This document shows, piece by piece, positions 1-5,333 of a stretch of 6,037 bases of DNA. Location of the stretch: the NCBI GenBank assembly GCA_033763635.1, contig JANRKG010000275.1:1-6037 (forward strand), read 5' to 3'. The notes beneath the pieces were generated by a model, which did no database searches, was not told the DNA's origin, and was given only the letters and a program-made list of their open reading frames with translations. Positions within the stretch are counted from its first letter, which is position 1. Every line of letters starts with the position of its first letter. A program made the position numbers and the translations under genes. The stretch comes from JANRKG01 sp033763635. GTDB taxonomy: Bacteria > Cyanobacteriota > Cyanobacteriia > GCF-001939115.

Positions 1-1097
1 CCCATGCTTTCAAATAATTTGATATGGAAGAAAGTCAGGGAGGTTGGGATCAGGAACATGACCAAGCTACAAATGCTGACAGCAACGTGGGGAGTGCGAT
101 TTTCAACGTGGGCTGATCCTACAGAGGCAGGGAACAAACCGTGTTGAGCCATTGTAAAGAAGACACGGGCCGCAGGATTAATACTTCCCAGTACACAGGC
201 AAAAAAGCTAAACAGTGCCCCCAGCGCAACCAGATCTCCTAACCAACTGAATCCAATTTGGCGAGAGAGTAACCCAAGGGGTTCTTCTGCATGGGTAATA
301 TCGATCCCCATCTGGTGAAATCCCAGAATTTCAATATAAGCCGTCAGGATAAAGAATAACCCTGCCAGGATTACACTTCCCATGACTGCTTTGGGAATTG
401 TTTTGAGCGGTTTTCTGGCTTCGTCCCCCAAGGAGGTTGCACTTTCAAATCCAGAAAAGGCAAACATCACTAACACGAGTCCAGTTGCAATGTTACCCGG
501 AGTCACACCCTGGAGGGTGAATTGAGAGAAATCCAAGGTAAATCCAGTGTGCATCCAGACTAGAAGACAGAGGAGGACAATGAGGCCCAGGGAAATCATT
601 TCCAGCCACAGCATGGCGATCGCAGAAAGCTGGATATCCTTATAGGCTGCGTACCAGGCAACTCCCGTGCCAATCGCTAACAGGGTGATGGGAGAAAGGT
701 GTAAGCCCAGATGCCCCAACAACAGGCCGCTAAAGTTGGCAAATCCACAGAGAACGGACATGCCGGTAAAGAGATAGGCCAGCACTAAACTCCAGCCACA
801 GACCACTCCCGCAGTCGGACCCAAGCCTTTGACAATGTAGGAGTAGAGGGAACCGGGTGATGCAGATCGGCTAGCAAACTGGTTGATATTGAGACTAACG
901 AGCACTAATCCAACCAACCCGATCGTAAAACTAAGCCAAGTGCCGTTTCCGGCTAACGCCACTACTAAACCAATGTTAGAAGCCGGAACTGTGGTGGGTG
1001 CAATAACAGCAAAGGATTGGGCTAATACTTCCCCAAACGAAAGACAGTTCGGTTTTAAGCCAGATATACTTCGTTCTACTTGGATTTCACTCGTCAT
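1..1097 (-). CDS. APC-superfamily amino-acid/amine permease, C-terminus beyond window edge
   Basis: This is an inner-membrane secondary transporter that should import or exchange an amino acid or amine; the substrate cannot be read from sequence. The frame is open from the ATG at 1097 to the left edge, giving 365 complete codons of a family usually 430-500 residues long, so the last membrane segments are missing. The visible part is mostly hydrophobic helices. TM1 lies near residues 25-50. The APC signature FSGFESATSLGDEARKP falls at 214-230, followed by KTIPKA. The later conserved loop NPAARVFFTMAQHGLFP (307-323) and then RTPHVAV (334-340) is also typical. The segment ASPGSLYSYIVKGLGP (79-94) resembles ethanolamine/putrescine-type APC members. 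The frame is closed upstream by a stop at 1140-1142. An AGGGG lies 11 nt before the ATG, a slightly long spacing. The gene is divergent from the LysR gene at 1523, so control by that regulator is likely (inference). Confidence 0.93.
   Translation of the reverse strand, partial: MTSEIQVERSISGLKPNCLSFGEVLAQSFAVIAPTTVPASNIGLVVALAGNGTWLSFTIGLVGLVLVSLNINQFASRSASPGSLYSYIVKGLGPTAGVVCGWSLVLAYLFTGMSVLCGFANFSGLLLGHLGLHLSPITLLAIGTGVAWYAAYKDIQLSAIAMLWLEMISLGLIVLLCLLVWMHTGFTLDFSQFTLQGVTPGNIATGLVLVMFAFSGFESATSLGDEARKPLKTIPKAVMGSVILAGLFFILTAYIEILGFHQMGIDITHAEEPLGLLSRQIGFSWLGDLVALGALFSFFACVLGSINPAARVFFTMAQHGLFPASVGSAHVENRTPHVAVSICSLVMFLIPTSLTFFHIKLFESM
616..623. repeat. HIP1 octamer GCGATCGC
   Basis: This is a perfect copy of the highly iterated palindrome of cyanobacterial genomes, inside the permease gene. 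Shorter CGATCG cores recur at several other places in the window. It supports the cyanobacterial assignment and has no known local role. Confidence 0.8.
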
Positions 1098-1522
1098 CGA
1101 TTCGCATTCCCCTGATTGAGATGCCAATGTGATCGCTTTTTAATCTCGTCATCACTGACAAAGGGTGCATTTCAAACACCTTAAAAAGTCTGTTTTCAAT
1201 CTACAAAGATTGATTTATAGAATCAAATATTCTTTTTTCTCAAAACGATAACAAAAATTGATTAATCATTGAAATTTATTTGCAAATAATCTCTTTTTCG
1301 GCATTATTAATTCGTAATCAAGAGCACAATTCTGTAATATTCAATAGTTTTTGAATACTCCAGTTGTCAGATAGGAATTGCTTTGAAGATAACTACAAAT
1401 TCCTAGTAGGAAATGAGGAAATTATTTTCCGAATCCCCACTGGAAAACAGGAAATAATACCCGTTAGAATTTGAAAGCTTTTCCCTTTAAGACTGGAATT
1501 CCCAGTTTCCACTTTTAGCCTG
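1098..1522. promoter_or_regulatory. Divergent permease/LysR control region with dyads
   Basis: This 425-bp AT-rich region separates two divergent start codons and holds no convincing gene. Visible symmetric elements are: the perfect palindrome TGATTAATCA (1259-1268); TATTCAA-N6-TTGAATA (1338-1344 and 1351-1357); TAGGAATT-N18-AATTCCTA (1372-1379 and 1398-1405); and ACTGG-AATTC-CCAGT (1492-1506), only 16 bp before the LysR start. The GGAATT/AATTCC core recurs in the last two. LysR-type regulators normally bind dyads in exactly such divergent regions, with one site near their own promoter. Which of these is bound is inference. No clear -10/-35 pair stands out for either gene. Confidence 0.5.
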
Positions 1523-2482
1523 ATGACTCTTGAACAACTCAGAATTTTTCTTGCTGTTGCTGAACATCTCCACTTCACCCGTGCAGCTGAATCCCTATTT
1601 TTGACTCAGCCTGCCGTCAGTGCAGCTATTCAGAGCCTTGAGGAAGGGTATGGGGTGAAATTATTTCATCGCATTGGTCGTCGAGTTGAAATTGCAGAAG
1701 CCGGACGCTTATTAAAAATAGAAGCGCAAAAAATTTTGGAGCAAGTTGCTCTGGCTGAACGGGGATTACGTGAACTGAATAACTTACAGCGGGGTGAATT
1801 AAAACTGGGATCGAGCCTAACCATTGGTAACTACTGGCTTCCCGATAAAATTAACCGTTTTAAACAACAATATCCCGGAATTACGGTTAATTGTATTTTG
1901 GGGAATGCAGAGGAGATTTGTGAAGGGACAGCAACAGGACTTTTTGATCTTGGATTGGTTACAGGGGGTGTTAAACCTGAGTTGCGGGATGCTTTAGACC
2001 AGGAAATGATTGGGGTCGAGCGCTTGAAAATTGTCGTGGGACGATCGCATGCCTGGTTTGGCAAACCCCAAATTCAGGCTCAAGAACTCATCCACACCCA
2101 TTGGATCATGCGAGAACCGGGTTCAGGGGCACAACGTATGTTAGAACAAGCCCTTCACTCGTGGGGAATTCAACCAAATCAGCTAGAGGTGATGCTGGTT
2201 TTAAGTAGTAGTGAAATGGTGAAGTCTATTGTGGAAGGGGGATCGGGAGCAGCCGCATTGCCAGAATTAATGGTACAGAAGGAGTTACAGTTGGGAACAC
2301 TACATGCCATTAACATTCTGGACGATCACAATCCGCACCAGTCTTTGGAAATCGTTCAGCCCGTCTTAAAACTCAAACATCGCCAGCGGTTTCAAACCCG
2401 ACTGGCAACCACCTTTGAGCAATTACTTTCCTTATCTCTGCTCCATTGTGATCCTATTCAAGCTCAAAGGTCAGAATTTTGA
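1523..2482 (+). CDS. LysR-family transcriptional regulator, CysL-like effector domain
   Basis: This is a complete 319-residue regulator, close to the usual 290-330 for the family. Residues 1-60 form the winged HTH, with the classic FTRAAESLFLTQPAVSAAIQ (18-37) followed by LEEGYGVKLFHR. A linker helix (about 61-90) leads into the periplasmic-binding-protein-like effector domain, which opens with GELKLGSSLTIGNYWLP (91-107). That opening, and the NAEEICEGTATGLFDLGLV stretch (128-146), resemble the CysL-like subgroup. The effector is unknown. The ATG at 1523 gives the canonical MTLEQLRIF beginning; no strong Shine-Dalgarno is visible. The gene is divergent from the permease, so it probably controls that gene and itself (inference). 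A weak dyad CTCAAA-N9-TTTGAG (2463-2483) overlaps its stop codon. Confidence 0.95.
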   Translation: MTLEQLRIFLAVAEHLHFTRAAESLFLTQPAVSAAIQSLEEGYGVKLFHRIGRRVEIAEAGRLLKIEAQKILEQVALAERGLRELNNLQRGELKLGSSLTIGNYWLPDKINRFKQQYPGITVNCILGNAEEICEGTATGLFDLGLVTGGVKPELRDALDQEMIGVERLKIVVGRSHAWFGKPQIQAQELIHTHWIMREPGSGAQRMLEQALHSWGIQPNQLEVMLVLSSSEMVKSIVEGGSGAAALPELMVQKELQLGTLHAINILDDHNPHQSLEIVQPVLKLKHRQRFQTRLATTFEQLLSLSLLHCDPIQAQRSEF

Positions 2483-2570
2483 GTTCTAAGGTCAAATAGT
2501 CAGGCTTAGAGGGCGATGATTCGAGTTTGGGAGTCGGAACTTTGGGGTCAGAAGGCAACTGGTGAGGCTT

Positions 2571-2607
2571 GGAGGGCGTTAGCGTATCTCTCCAAAGGAA
2601 TCGCTCC
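2571..2607. repeat. Degenerate palindromic interspersed repeat of cyanobacterial type
   Basis: The segment starts GGAGGGCG and ends CGCTCC, so its ends pair apart from a two-base bulge. Its core GGCGTTAGCGTATCTCTCC followed by AAAGGA resembles the GGCGTTAGCG...TCTCCGAAGGAGA repeats common between genes in filamentous cyanobacteria. A related shorter sequence (GGCTTAGAGGGCGATGATTC) lies about 60 bp upstream. The assignment is by recall of the repeat family and would need a copy-number search in the parent genome. Confidence 0.4.
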
Positions 2608-2722
2608 TATTTTGTTACACATCTGAATCACTTATAGCCATATTAAATTCTGTGTCAGACAGATATTCGATCGTGTCATAAATTAAGTAACTGACAGATA
2701 GCAAATTGATTTCGTGGAAACT

Positions 2723-2732
2723 GAGGTTAAGG
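2723..2732 (+). promoter_or_regulatory. Shine-Dalgarno that decides the start of the 92-aa gene
   Basis: GAGG at 2723-2726 lies 8 nt before the ATG at 2735, the ideal spacing. AAGG follows at 2729-2732. The alternative in-frame GTG at 2714 has no purine-rich site before it, so the ATG is preferred. Confidence 0.6.
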
Positions 2733-2734
2733 CA

Positions 2735-3013
2735 ATGATCCCAACTGCTTTTCTAGATAGCCTGCCAATTGCCGATACCTTTACCGATGACATGCAGAAC
2801 GGCGGAGATTGCTTACTGACCATCGAAGGGATTGGCAACCCGGCTACCAGCTTCTACAATCGCTTTGTAGGAGTGCGCGAGATGTTTTTGAACCACGATC
2901 GCGTTAGTGGCAACGTTTCTTTTATCACTGCCATTGTGACCAATGAGTTTGGAGAGCCATCGGTTGGATTTATTGCGCCAGATGGAATGTACTGGGTGAT
3001 CGTGGGTCGTTAA
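2735..3013 (+). CDS. Small uncharacterised protein, 92 aa
   Basis: I do not recognise this family. The protein is acidic at the N-terminus (MIPTAFLDSLPIADTFTDDM), with no signal peptide or membrane segment and a single cysteine. Its composition is that of a real folded protein: hydrophobic strands alternate with GNPATSFYNRFVGVREMF in the middle and VGFIAPDGMYWVIVGR at the C-terminus. A good Shine-Dalgarno precedes the ATG at 2735, while the in-frame GTG at 2714 would add seven residues without a ribosome site. It stands alone on the plus strand, 252 bp after the LysR gene and before a hairpin at 3048-3065, so it is probably monocistronic. Codon use resembles its neighbours. It could be an orphan lineage-specific gene; no function is proposed. 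Confidence 0.7.
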   Translation: MIPTAFLDSLPIADTFTDDMQNGGDCLLTIEGIGNPATSFYNRFVGVREMFLNHDRVSGNVSFITAIVTNEFGEPSVGFIAPDGMYWVIVGR

Positions 3014-3031
3014 CGAACCCAGTACCCAGGA

Positions 3032-3178
3032 TTAACTAACTAAAGAGAGGGGTTCAGCAACCCCTTTAGAAAGTTTCAAAGCAACTGCGAGTTCCTGCAA
3101 CGACTGTTTCAGCCGTTCTTCCACTTCCACTTCCAGTTGAATACTCCCGTTCTCCTGCCGTTGAATCTGCTTGTCGAT
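3032..3178 (-). pseudogene. C-terminal stub of an unidentified minus-strand gene
   Basis: Read on the minus strand, 48 codons from 3178 down to a TAA at 3034-3032 give a protein-like tail: IDKQIQRQENGSIQLEVE, then VEERLKQSLQELAVALKLSK, then GVAEPLSLVS. It is rich in Glu, Lys, Gln and Leu with the periodicity of an amphipathic helix or coiled coil. There is no start codon, and the frame runs into a stop at 3218-3220 inside the neighbouring PhnD-like fragment. I therefore read it as the remaining 3' end of a gene whose front was removed at a breakpoint near 3176-3181. I cannot name the family. The alternative is that it is chance open frame; the composition argues moderately against that. Confidence 0.5.
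3048..3065 (+). terminator. Hairpin, possible terminator of the 92-aa gene
   Basis: AGGGGTT (3048-3054), loop CAGC, then AACCCCT (3059-3065) gives a perfect 7-bp GC-rich stem 35 nt after the stop codon. The following TTTAGAAAGTTT is only a weak U tract. The same bases also encode SKGVAEPLS on the minus strand in the stub described next, so part of the symmetry may be coincidental. Confidence 0.45.
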
Positions 3179-3179
3179 C

Positions 3180-3480
3180 GCATTACCAGTCCAGGTTTGT
3201 ATGTAGAATTTGAAGCCCTATACGGGGTAAATCGTTTGGCAACCTTAAAACGTATCCGCATGGAACGTGCCTACACTCAGTTTGGAGGTGTAATTTTTTG
3301 CCATGTCCATAAGGATATTGACACTGTGACAGACTTACAAAACAAACGATTTATTGCAGTTGCTGAGAATTATTTTTATTGCAGTTGCTGAGAATTATTT
3401 CGGAGGATGGCGAGCAGCATGGCGAGAAATTCAAGAAGCGGGTCTGAATCCCTATCGAGATTTTCAAAGCTTACACTTTA
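3180..3480 (+). pseudogene. PhnD/SsuA-like substrate-binding protein fragment, frameshifted and truncated at both ends
   Basis: The plus strand encodes a middle section of a phosphate/phosphonate-type periplasmic binding protein (PhnD-like, COG3221 type), which in cyanobacteria is often free-standing or linked to sensor kinases. Conserved pieces in order are ITSPGLYVEFEALYGVNRLA, then MERAYTQFGGVIF, DLQNKRFIAVAENYF, and FGGWRAAWREIQEAG with NPYRDFQSLHF. The first three are in one frame and the last in the next frame. The switch is explained exactly by a 25-bp tandem duplication at 3350-3400; removing one copy restores KRFIAVAENYFGGWRAAW. The N-terminal lobe and signal peptide are missing before 3180. 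The segment expected after LHF (a GGTHDAV-like motif) is absent. It cannot make a working protein. Confidence 0.8.
3350..3400 (+). repeat. 25-bp tandem duplication breaking the PhnD-like frame
   Basis: Bases 3350-3375 are identical to 3375-3400, so a 25-bp unit is present twice in perfect tandem. As 25 is not a multiple of three it shifts the frame by one. The second copy begins to repeat the codons for FIAVAENYF. Perfect identity suggests a recent slippage or an assembly artefact. Confidence 0.9.
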
Positions 3481-3519
3481 CTAAAAACAAAAACTACAAA
3501 TTTGGCGCTACATTTAGCA

Positions 3520-4107
3520 TTAAATTTCGTAATGCCAGCATTCACCTTGCAGGAGAATTTGCTGGCGAGACAAGCGGCGAATGGTGCCCTGCTGTTCCAG
3601 TTGATTCAAGATGCGAGTAATGGTGACACGAGTGGTGCCAAGCAAATCTGCCAGGTCTTGATGGGTCAAACGTAAATCCAGTAAATGTCCCTGCACAACC
3701 TCCTGACCAAACCGTTGGCCCAACCAGTTGAGCAGGTGAATGAGTGCCTCTTCGACCCGTTTATGACTGCGGATAATCGACAGTTCTTCCAATCTCTGAG
3801 CGTACAGAATGAGGGCTTCTGTCAATTGAGACCAATGCTCACGGGGTAAGACAATCGCCTCAACTTCAGTGATGCATTCAAACTGATAGGGATCAATTTT
3901 AGAGAGGGGTTTGCCAATCACATCTCCCGGTCCCCACAGTCCCAAAGTAACGGTTGTTGCATCCTCTAACCAACTGATGGTTCGCACAACACCCCGTTCA
4001 ATTCTCCACAGGCAACTGGTTTTGGCAGGCAGTGAGGTGCGTCTACCAAATCGACGAGACTCCGTTGCAACGAAGGGTAAAGGGGAAATCGGAACCGTGG
4101 CGGACAT
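3520..4107 (-). CDS. Crp/Fnr-family transcriptional regulator, NtcA/CysR type
   Basis: This is a complete 195-residue regulator, slightly short for the family (about 200-230). Residues 25-95 make the cNMP-binding-like beta barrel, with LWGPGDVIGKPLSK at 57-70. The Arg-Ser pair of the cAMP phosphate-binding cassette is not visible, so cAMP binding is unlikely. A dimerisation helix spans about 96-130. The C-terminal winged HTH (LTHQDLADLLGTTRVTITRI, 147-166, then LNQLEQQGTIRR) closely follows the NtcA pattern of HQ-IA-IG-TRVTVTRLL. The ATG at 4107 has AGGA 8 nt upstream. It lies downstream of the Rrf2 gene on the same strand and near a broken cysA. CysR, a Crp-type protein, is encoded among the sulfate permease genes of Synechococcus PCC 7942, so a CysR-like role is plausible but unproven. 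A TACGGTA motif lies in its predicted promoter. Confidence 0.9.
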   Translation of the reverse strand: MSATVPISPLPFVATESRRFGRRTSLPAKTSCLWRIERGVVRTISWLEDATTVTLGLWGPGDVIGKPLSKIDPYQFECITEVEAIVLPREHWSQLTEALILYAQRLEELSIIRSHKRVEEALIHLLNWLGQRFGQEVVQGHLLDLRLTHQDLADLLGTTRVTITRILNQLEQQGTIRRLSRQQILLQGECWHYEI

Positions 4108-4176
4108 AGGCTATTTCCTGGGTAAAGTCGCCCGATCGAGCGGAGAAGAGGCAGTTCAATCCAATCGCACAATACC

Positions 4177-4209
4177 CTACTATATCCATAGGAATACCGT
4201 ACTTAGTAG
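4177..4209 (-). promoter_or_regulatory. Predicted promoter region of the Crp gene with dyad and TACGGTA motif
   Basis: On the minus strand a TATAGT hexamer (4184-4179, one mismatch to TATAAT) lies about 72 nt before the Crp start. TACGGTA (4201-4195) is ten bases upstream of it. CTACTA/TAGTAG arms (4177-4182 and 4204-4209) enclose the whole. No good -35 is seen, as expected for a regulated promoter. The same heptamer forms the dyad before the Rrf2 gene. Confidence 0.4.
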
Positions 4210-4270
4210 CCTGAATTCTTACATACTCCTTCTGAAAAATCAAGAGAGTCCAACGCAACTCCCTGTCCGC

Positions 4271-4750
4271 TTAGATGTAATACATCAGGGGTTTCTGCTG
4301 ACGAGCATCTCGTTGTTGGCACAGATCTTGCAAGGTGTAGCGACTGAAGACTTCCTGGGATGCAGCGTGTGCCTGCTGCCAAATTCCTCTTAAGATGTCC
4401 CGTTCTATACTAATGACCCGTTTACCTTCATTCGCATTAGAACTGTGGTAGTGGGAGATGCTCTCACCATCAATTAGTGTAATAACCTCAGATACCGTGA
4501 TTCTCCAAGGCTCCTTTGCCAGGACATATCCCCCTTTAGCTCCCCTTTGGCTCTGCAAGAGTCCACTCCGCCGTAGCAGGGTAAAGATATGCTCCAGATA
4601 GCGATCGGGAATGGGTTGTCGGGTCGTAATTTCGTGGATGGTGAGAGGTGTTTTTTGGGTATAGACAGTCGCTAATTCTATTAAAGCCAGCAGTCCATAT
4701 TCCACTTTGGCAGAAAGCCCAGGGAAAGAAGGGATGCGATCGTTTACCAT
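4271..4750 (-). CDS. Rrf2-family regulator without Fe-S cysteines (CymR-like)
   Basis: From the ATG at 4750 this is 159 residues, the normal size for Rrf2 proteins. The N-terminal winged HTH is typical: LSAKVEYGLLALIELA (12-27), then ITTRQPIPDRYLEHIFTLLR (41-60), and SQRGAKGGYVLAKEP (67-81), where RGxxGGY is the family's wing signature. IscR and NsrR use three cysteines near residues 90-110 for a cluster; here that stretch (GESISHYHSSNANEGKR) has none and the only cysteine is residue 144. It therefore resembles the cluster-free CymR branch, known for cysteine/sulfur control in Gram-positives. An in-frame ATG at 4858 would add 36 unusual residues, but a -10-like TATGAT at 4795-4790 and the dyad at 4813-4838 lie within that extension, so the shorter start is preferred. 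It is flanked by same-strand genes and probably autoregulates (inference). Confidence 0.92.
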   Translation of the reverse strand: MVNDRIPSFPGLSAKVEYGLLALIELATVYTQKTPLTIHEITTRQPIPDRYLEHIFTLLRRSGLLQSQRGAKGGYVLAKEPWRITVSEVITLIDGESISHYHSSNANEGKRVISIERDILRGIWQQAHAASQEVFSRYTLQDLCQQRDARQQKPLMYYI

Positions 4751-4789
4751 TTTCCGGTTATCCGAGAGAGTTATGGGAATTAGTACCCC

Positions 4790-4795
4790 ATCATA
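4790..4795 (-). promoter_or_regulatory. Predicted -10 element of the Rrf2 gene
   Basis: TATGAT on the minus strand differs from TATAAT at one base and would give a leader of roughly 33 nt before the ATG at 4750. The TACCGTA half-site ends 17 nt upstream, overlapping the place of the -35 box. A TGGG-N9-CCCA near-dyad (4774-4790) follows close to the expected transcript start. Confidence 0.4.
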
Positions 4796-4812
4796 CTCTG
4801 TTCGCCACAAAA

Positions 4813-4838
4813 TACGGTAATCAAATCGACTTACCGTA
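4813..4838. promoter_or_regulatory. Perfect dyad TACGGTAA-N10-TTACCGTA, candidate operator
   Basis: The 8-bp arms (4813-4820 and 4831-4838) are perfect inverted copies with an 18-bp centre-to-centre distance, so both arms face nearly the same side of the helix. This is the size expected for a dimeric regulator such as an Rrf2 protein. It sits 63-88 bp upstream of the Rrf2 start, against its predicted -35 region, which suits autorepression. A solitary half-site with the same flank, AAAATACGGTAA, recurs at 5371-5382. Binding by the Rrf2 or the Crp protein is inference. Confidence 0.55.
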
Positions 4839-4884
4839 AGATTGCGCGATCGGCTCATAAAATAATAATTTTCTGAAAGTTTTT

Positions 4885-4914
4885 GAGTCTTCTGCTAATG
4901 AGTCTTCTACTAAG
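4885..4914. repeat. 15-bp tandem direct repeat
   Basis: GAGTCTTCTGCTAAT (4885-4899) is followed directly by GAGTCTTCTACTAAG (4900-4914), 13 of 15 bases identical. The second copy covers the stop codon of the small gene ending at 4910. It probably arose by slippage, and no function is evident. Confidence 0.7.
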
Positions 4915-5170
4915 CCGAAGGGCTATCTAAAAGGGTTATCAATCGAGCAAACCAGTAGACAATTTCTGGGTCACAACAGGTTGTAAGACGGGCAATCTCA
5001 ACAGCGATTTGATAAGCCTGTTCTCCCTTAGCATGGTTGCTTAAACCTGCATGGGCTAACAAATCTGCTTTCAAGTCTCCGGGATAGGTGGGAAGCGTGT
5101 GAGTTTGCACACATCGGAGCAGAATGGGTTGCCAATCAATGAGGTGAGTAACCGTTAACTTTTGTTCCAT
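4910..5170 (-). CDS. Small uncharacterised protein, 86 aa, upstream of the Rrf2 gene
   Basis: I do not recognise the family, but this looks like a real gene. AGGGGGA (5180-5174) gives a strong Shine-Dalgarno just upstream of the ATG at 5170. The protein reads as a soluble, mainly helical domain: LTVTHLIDWQPILLRCVQTH (5-24), then YPGDLKADLLAHAGLS, then EQAYQIAVEIARLTTCCDPE, then IVYWFARLITLL. It has three cysteines, two adjacent (CC near residues 65-66), and no signal peptide. It is on the same strand as the Rrf2 and Crp genes, with about 160 bp between its stop and the preferred Rrf2 start, so it could be cotranscribed or separate. It is divergent from the broken cysA gene. That position suggests a role linked to sulfur uptake or its control, but only by association. 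Confidence 0.75.
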   Translation of the reverse strand: MEQKLTVTHLIDWQPILLRCVQTHTLPTYPGDLKADLLAHAGLSNHAKGEQAYQIAVEIARLTTCCDPEIVYWFARLITLLDSPSA

Positions 5171-5333
5171 ATTTCCCCCTGAAAATGATTCTTACGCTTC
5201 TAACCTAACCCCTCTAATTCATAAAAACAAACATTCTTTTTTGTCTAATTAATCAATTGAATTTATTGAAAATACATCTCACGAGTGAGGAATGGGGAAT
5301 GAATGATTACAGGGCAGATTTTCAAACTAGATA
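5171..5333. promoter_or_regulatory. Divergent spacer between the 86-aa gene and cysA
   Basis: This 163-bp AT-rich region must hold both promoters. The only clear symmetric element is CTCAC-GA-GTGAG (5278-5289). A poor plus-strand pair, TTGTCT (5241-5246) with TATTGA (5264-5269) 17 bp away, could be the cysA promoter, but the match is weak. Confidence 0.3.

Larger units (their letters stand above)
2483..2734. other. Intergenic spacer without a gene
   Basis: I see no protein-coding signal here. The first half is G-rich and holds the palindromic repeat annotated separately. The second half is AT-rich and probably contains the promoter of the small gene at 2735. It has TGTCA-N13-TGACA (2674-2678 and 2692-2696) and two copies of GACAGATA, but no promoter hexamers I would defend. 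Confidence 0.4.

Noticed and set aside
1087..1107. Six-codon minus-strand frame (ATG at 1107) overlapping the permease start, a possible upstream ORF
   Set aside because: The AGGGG is only about 1 nt from that ATG, too close for initiation; the overlap looks accidental.
883..1119. 78-codon plus-strand open frame opposite the permease start
   Set aside because: It is antisense to clear APC-permease coding sequence, and its residues show no family pattern.
3137..3179. Apparent N-terminus MNTPVLLPLNLLVD of the PhnD-like frame
   Set aside because: It is antisense to the minus-strand stub and unlike any PhnD N-terminus; true homology begins near 3180.
3481..3620. Downstream extension of the second PhnD-like frame
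   Set aside because: Homology ends at LHF near 3480; the rest is filler and then antisense of the Crp gene's 3' end.
3911..4393. 160-codon plus-strand open frame across the Crp and Rrf2 genes
   Set aside because: It is antisense to two well-supported regulators and has no recognisable domain.
4817..4834. NtcA-type site GTA-N8-TAC in the Rrf2 dyad
   Set aside because: GTA and TAC are present but 12 bases apart rather than 8, so it does not fit the NtcA consensus.
4751..4858. 36-residue N-terminal extension of the Rrf2 protein
   Set aside because: It is not Rrf2-like, makes the protein unusually long, and covers the -10 element and dyad that look like the promoter.
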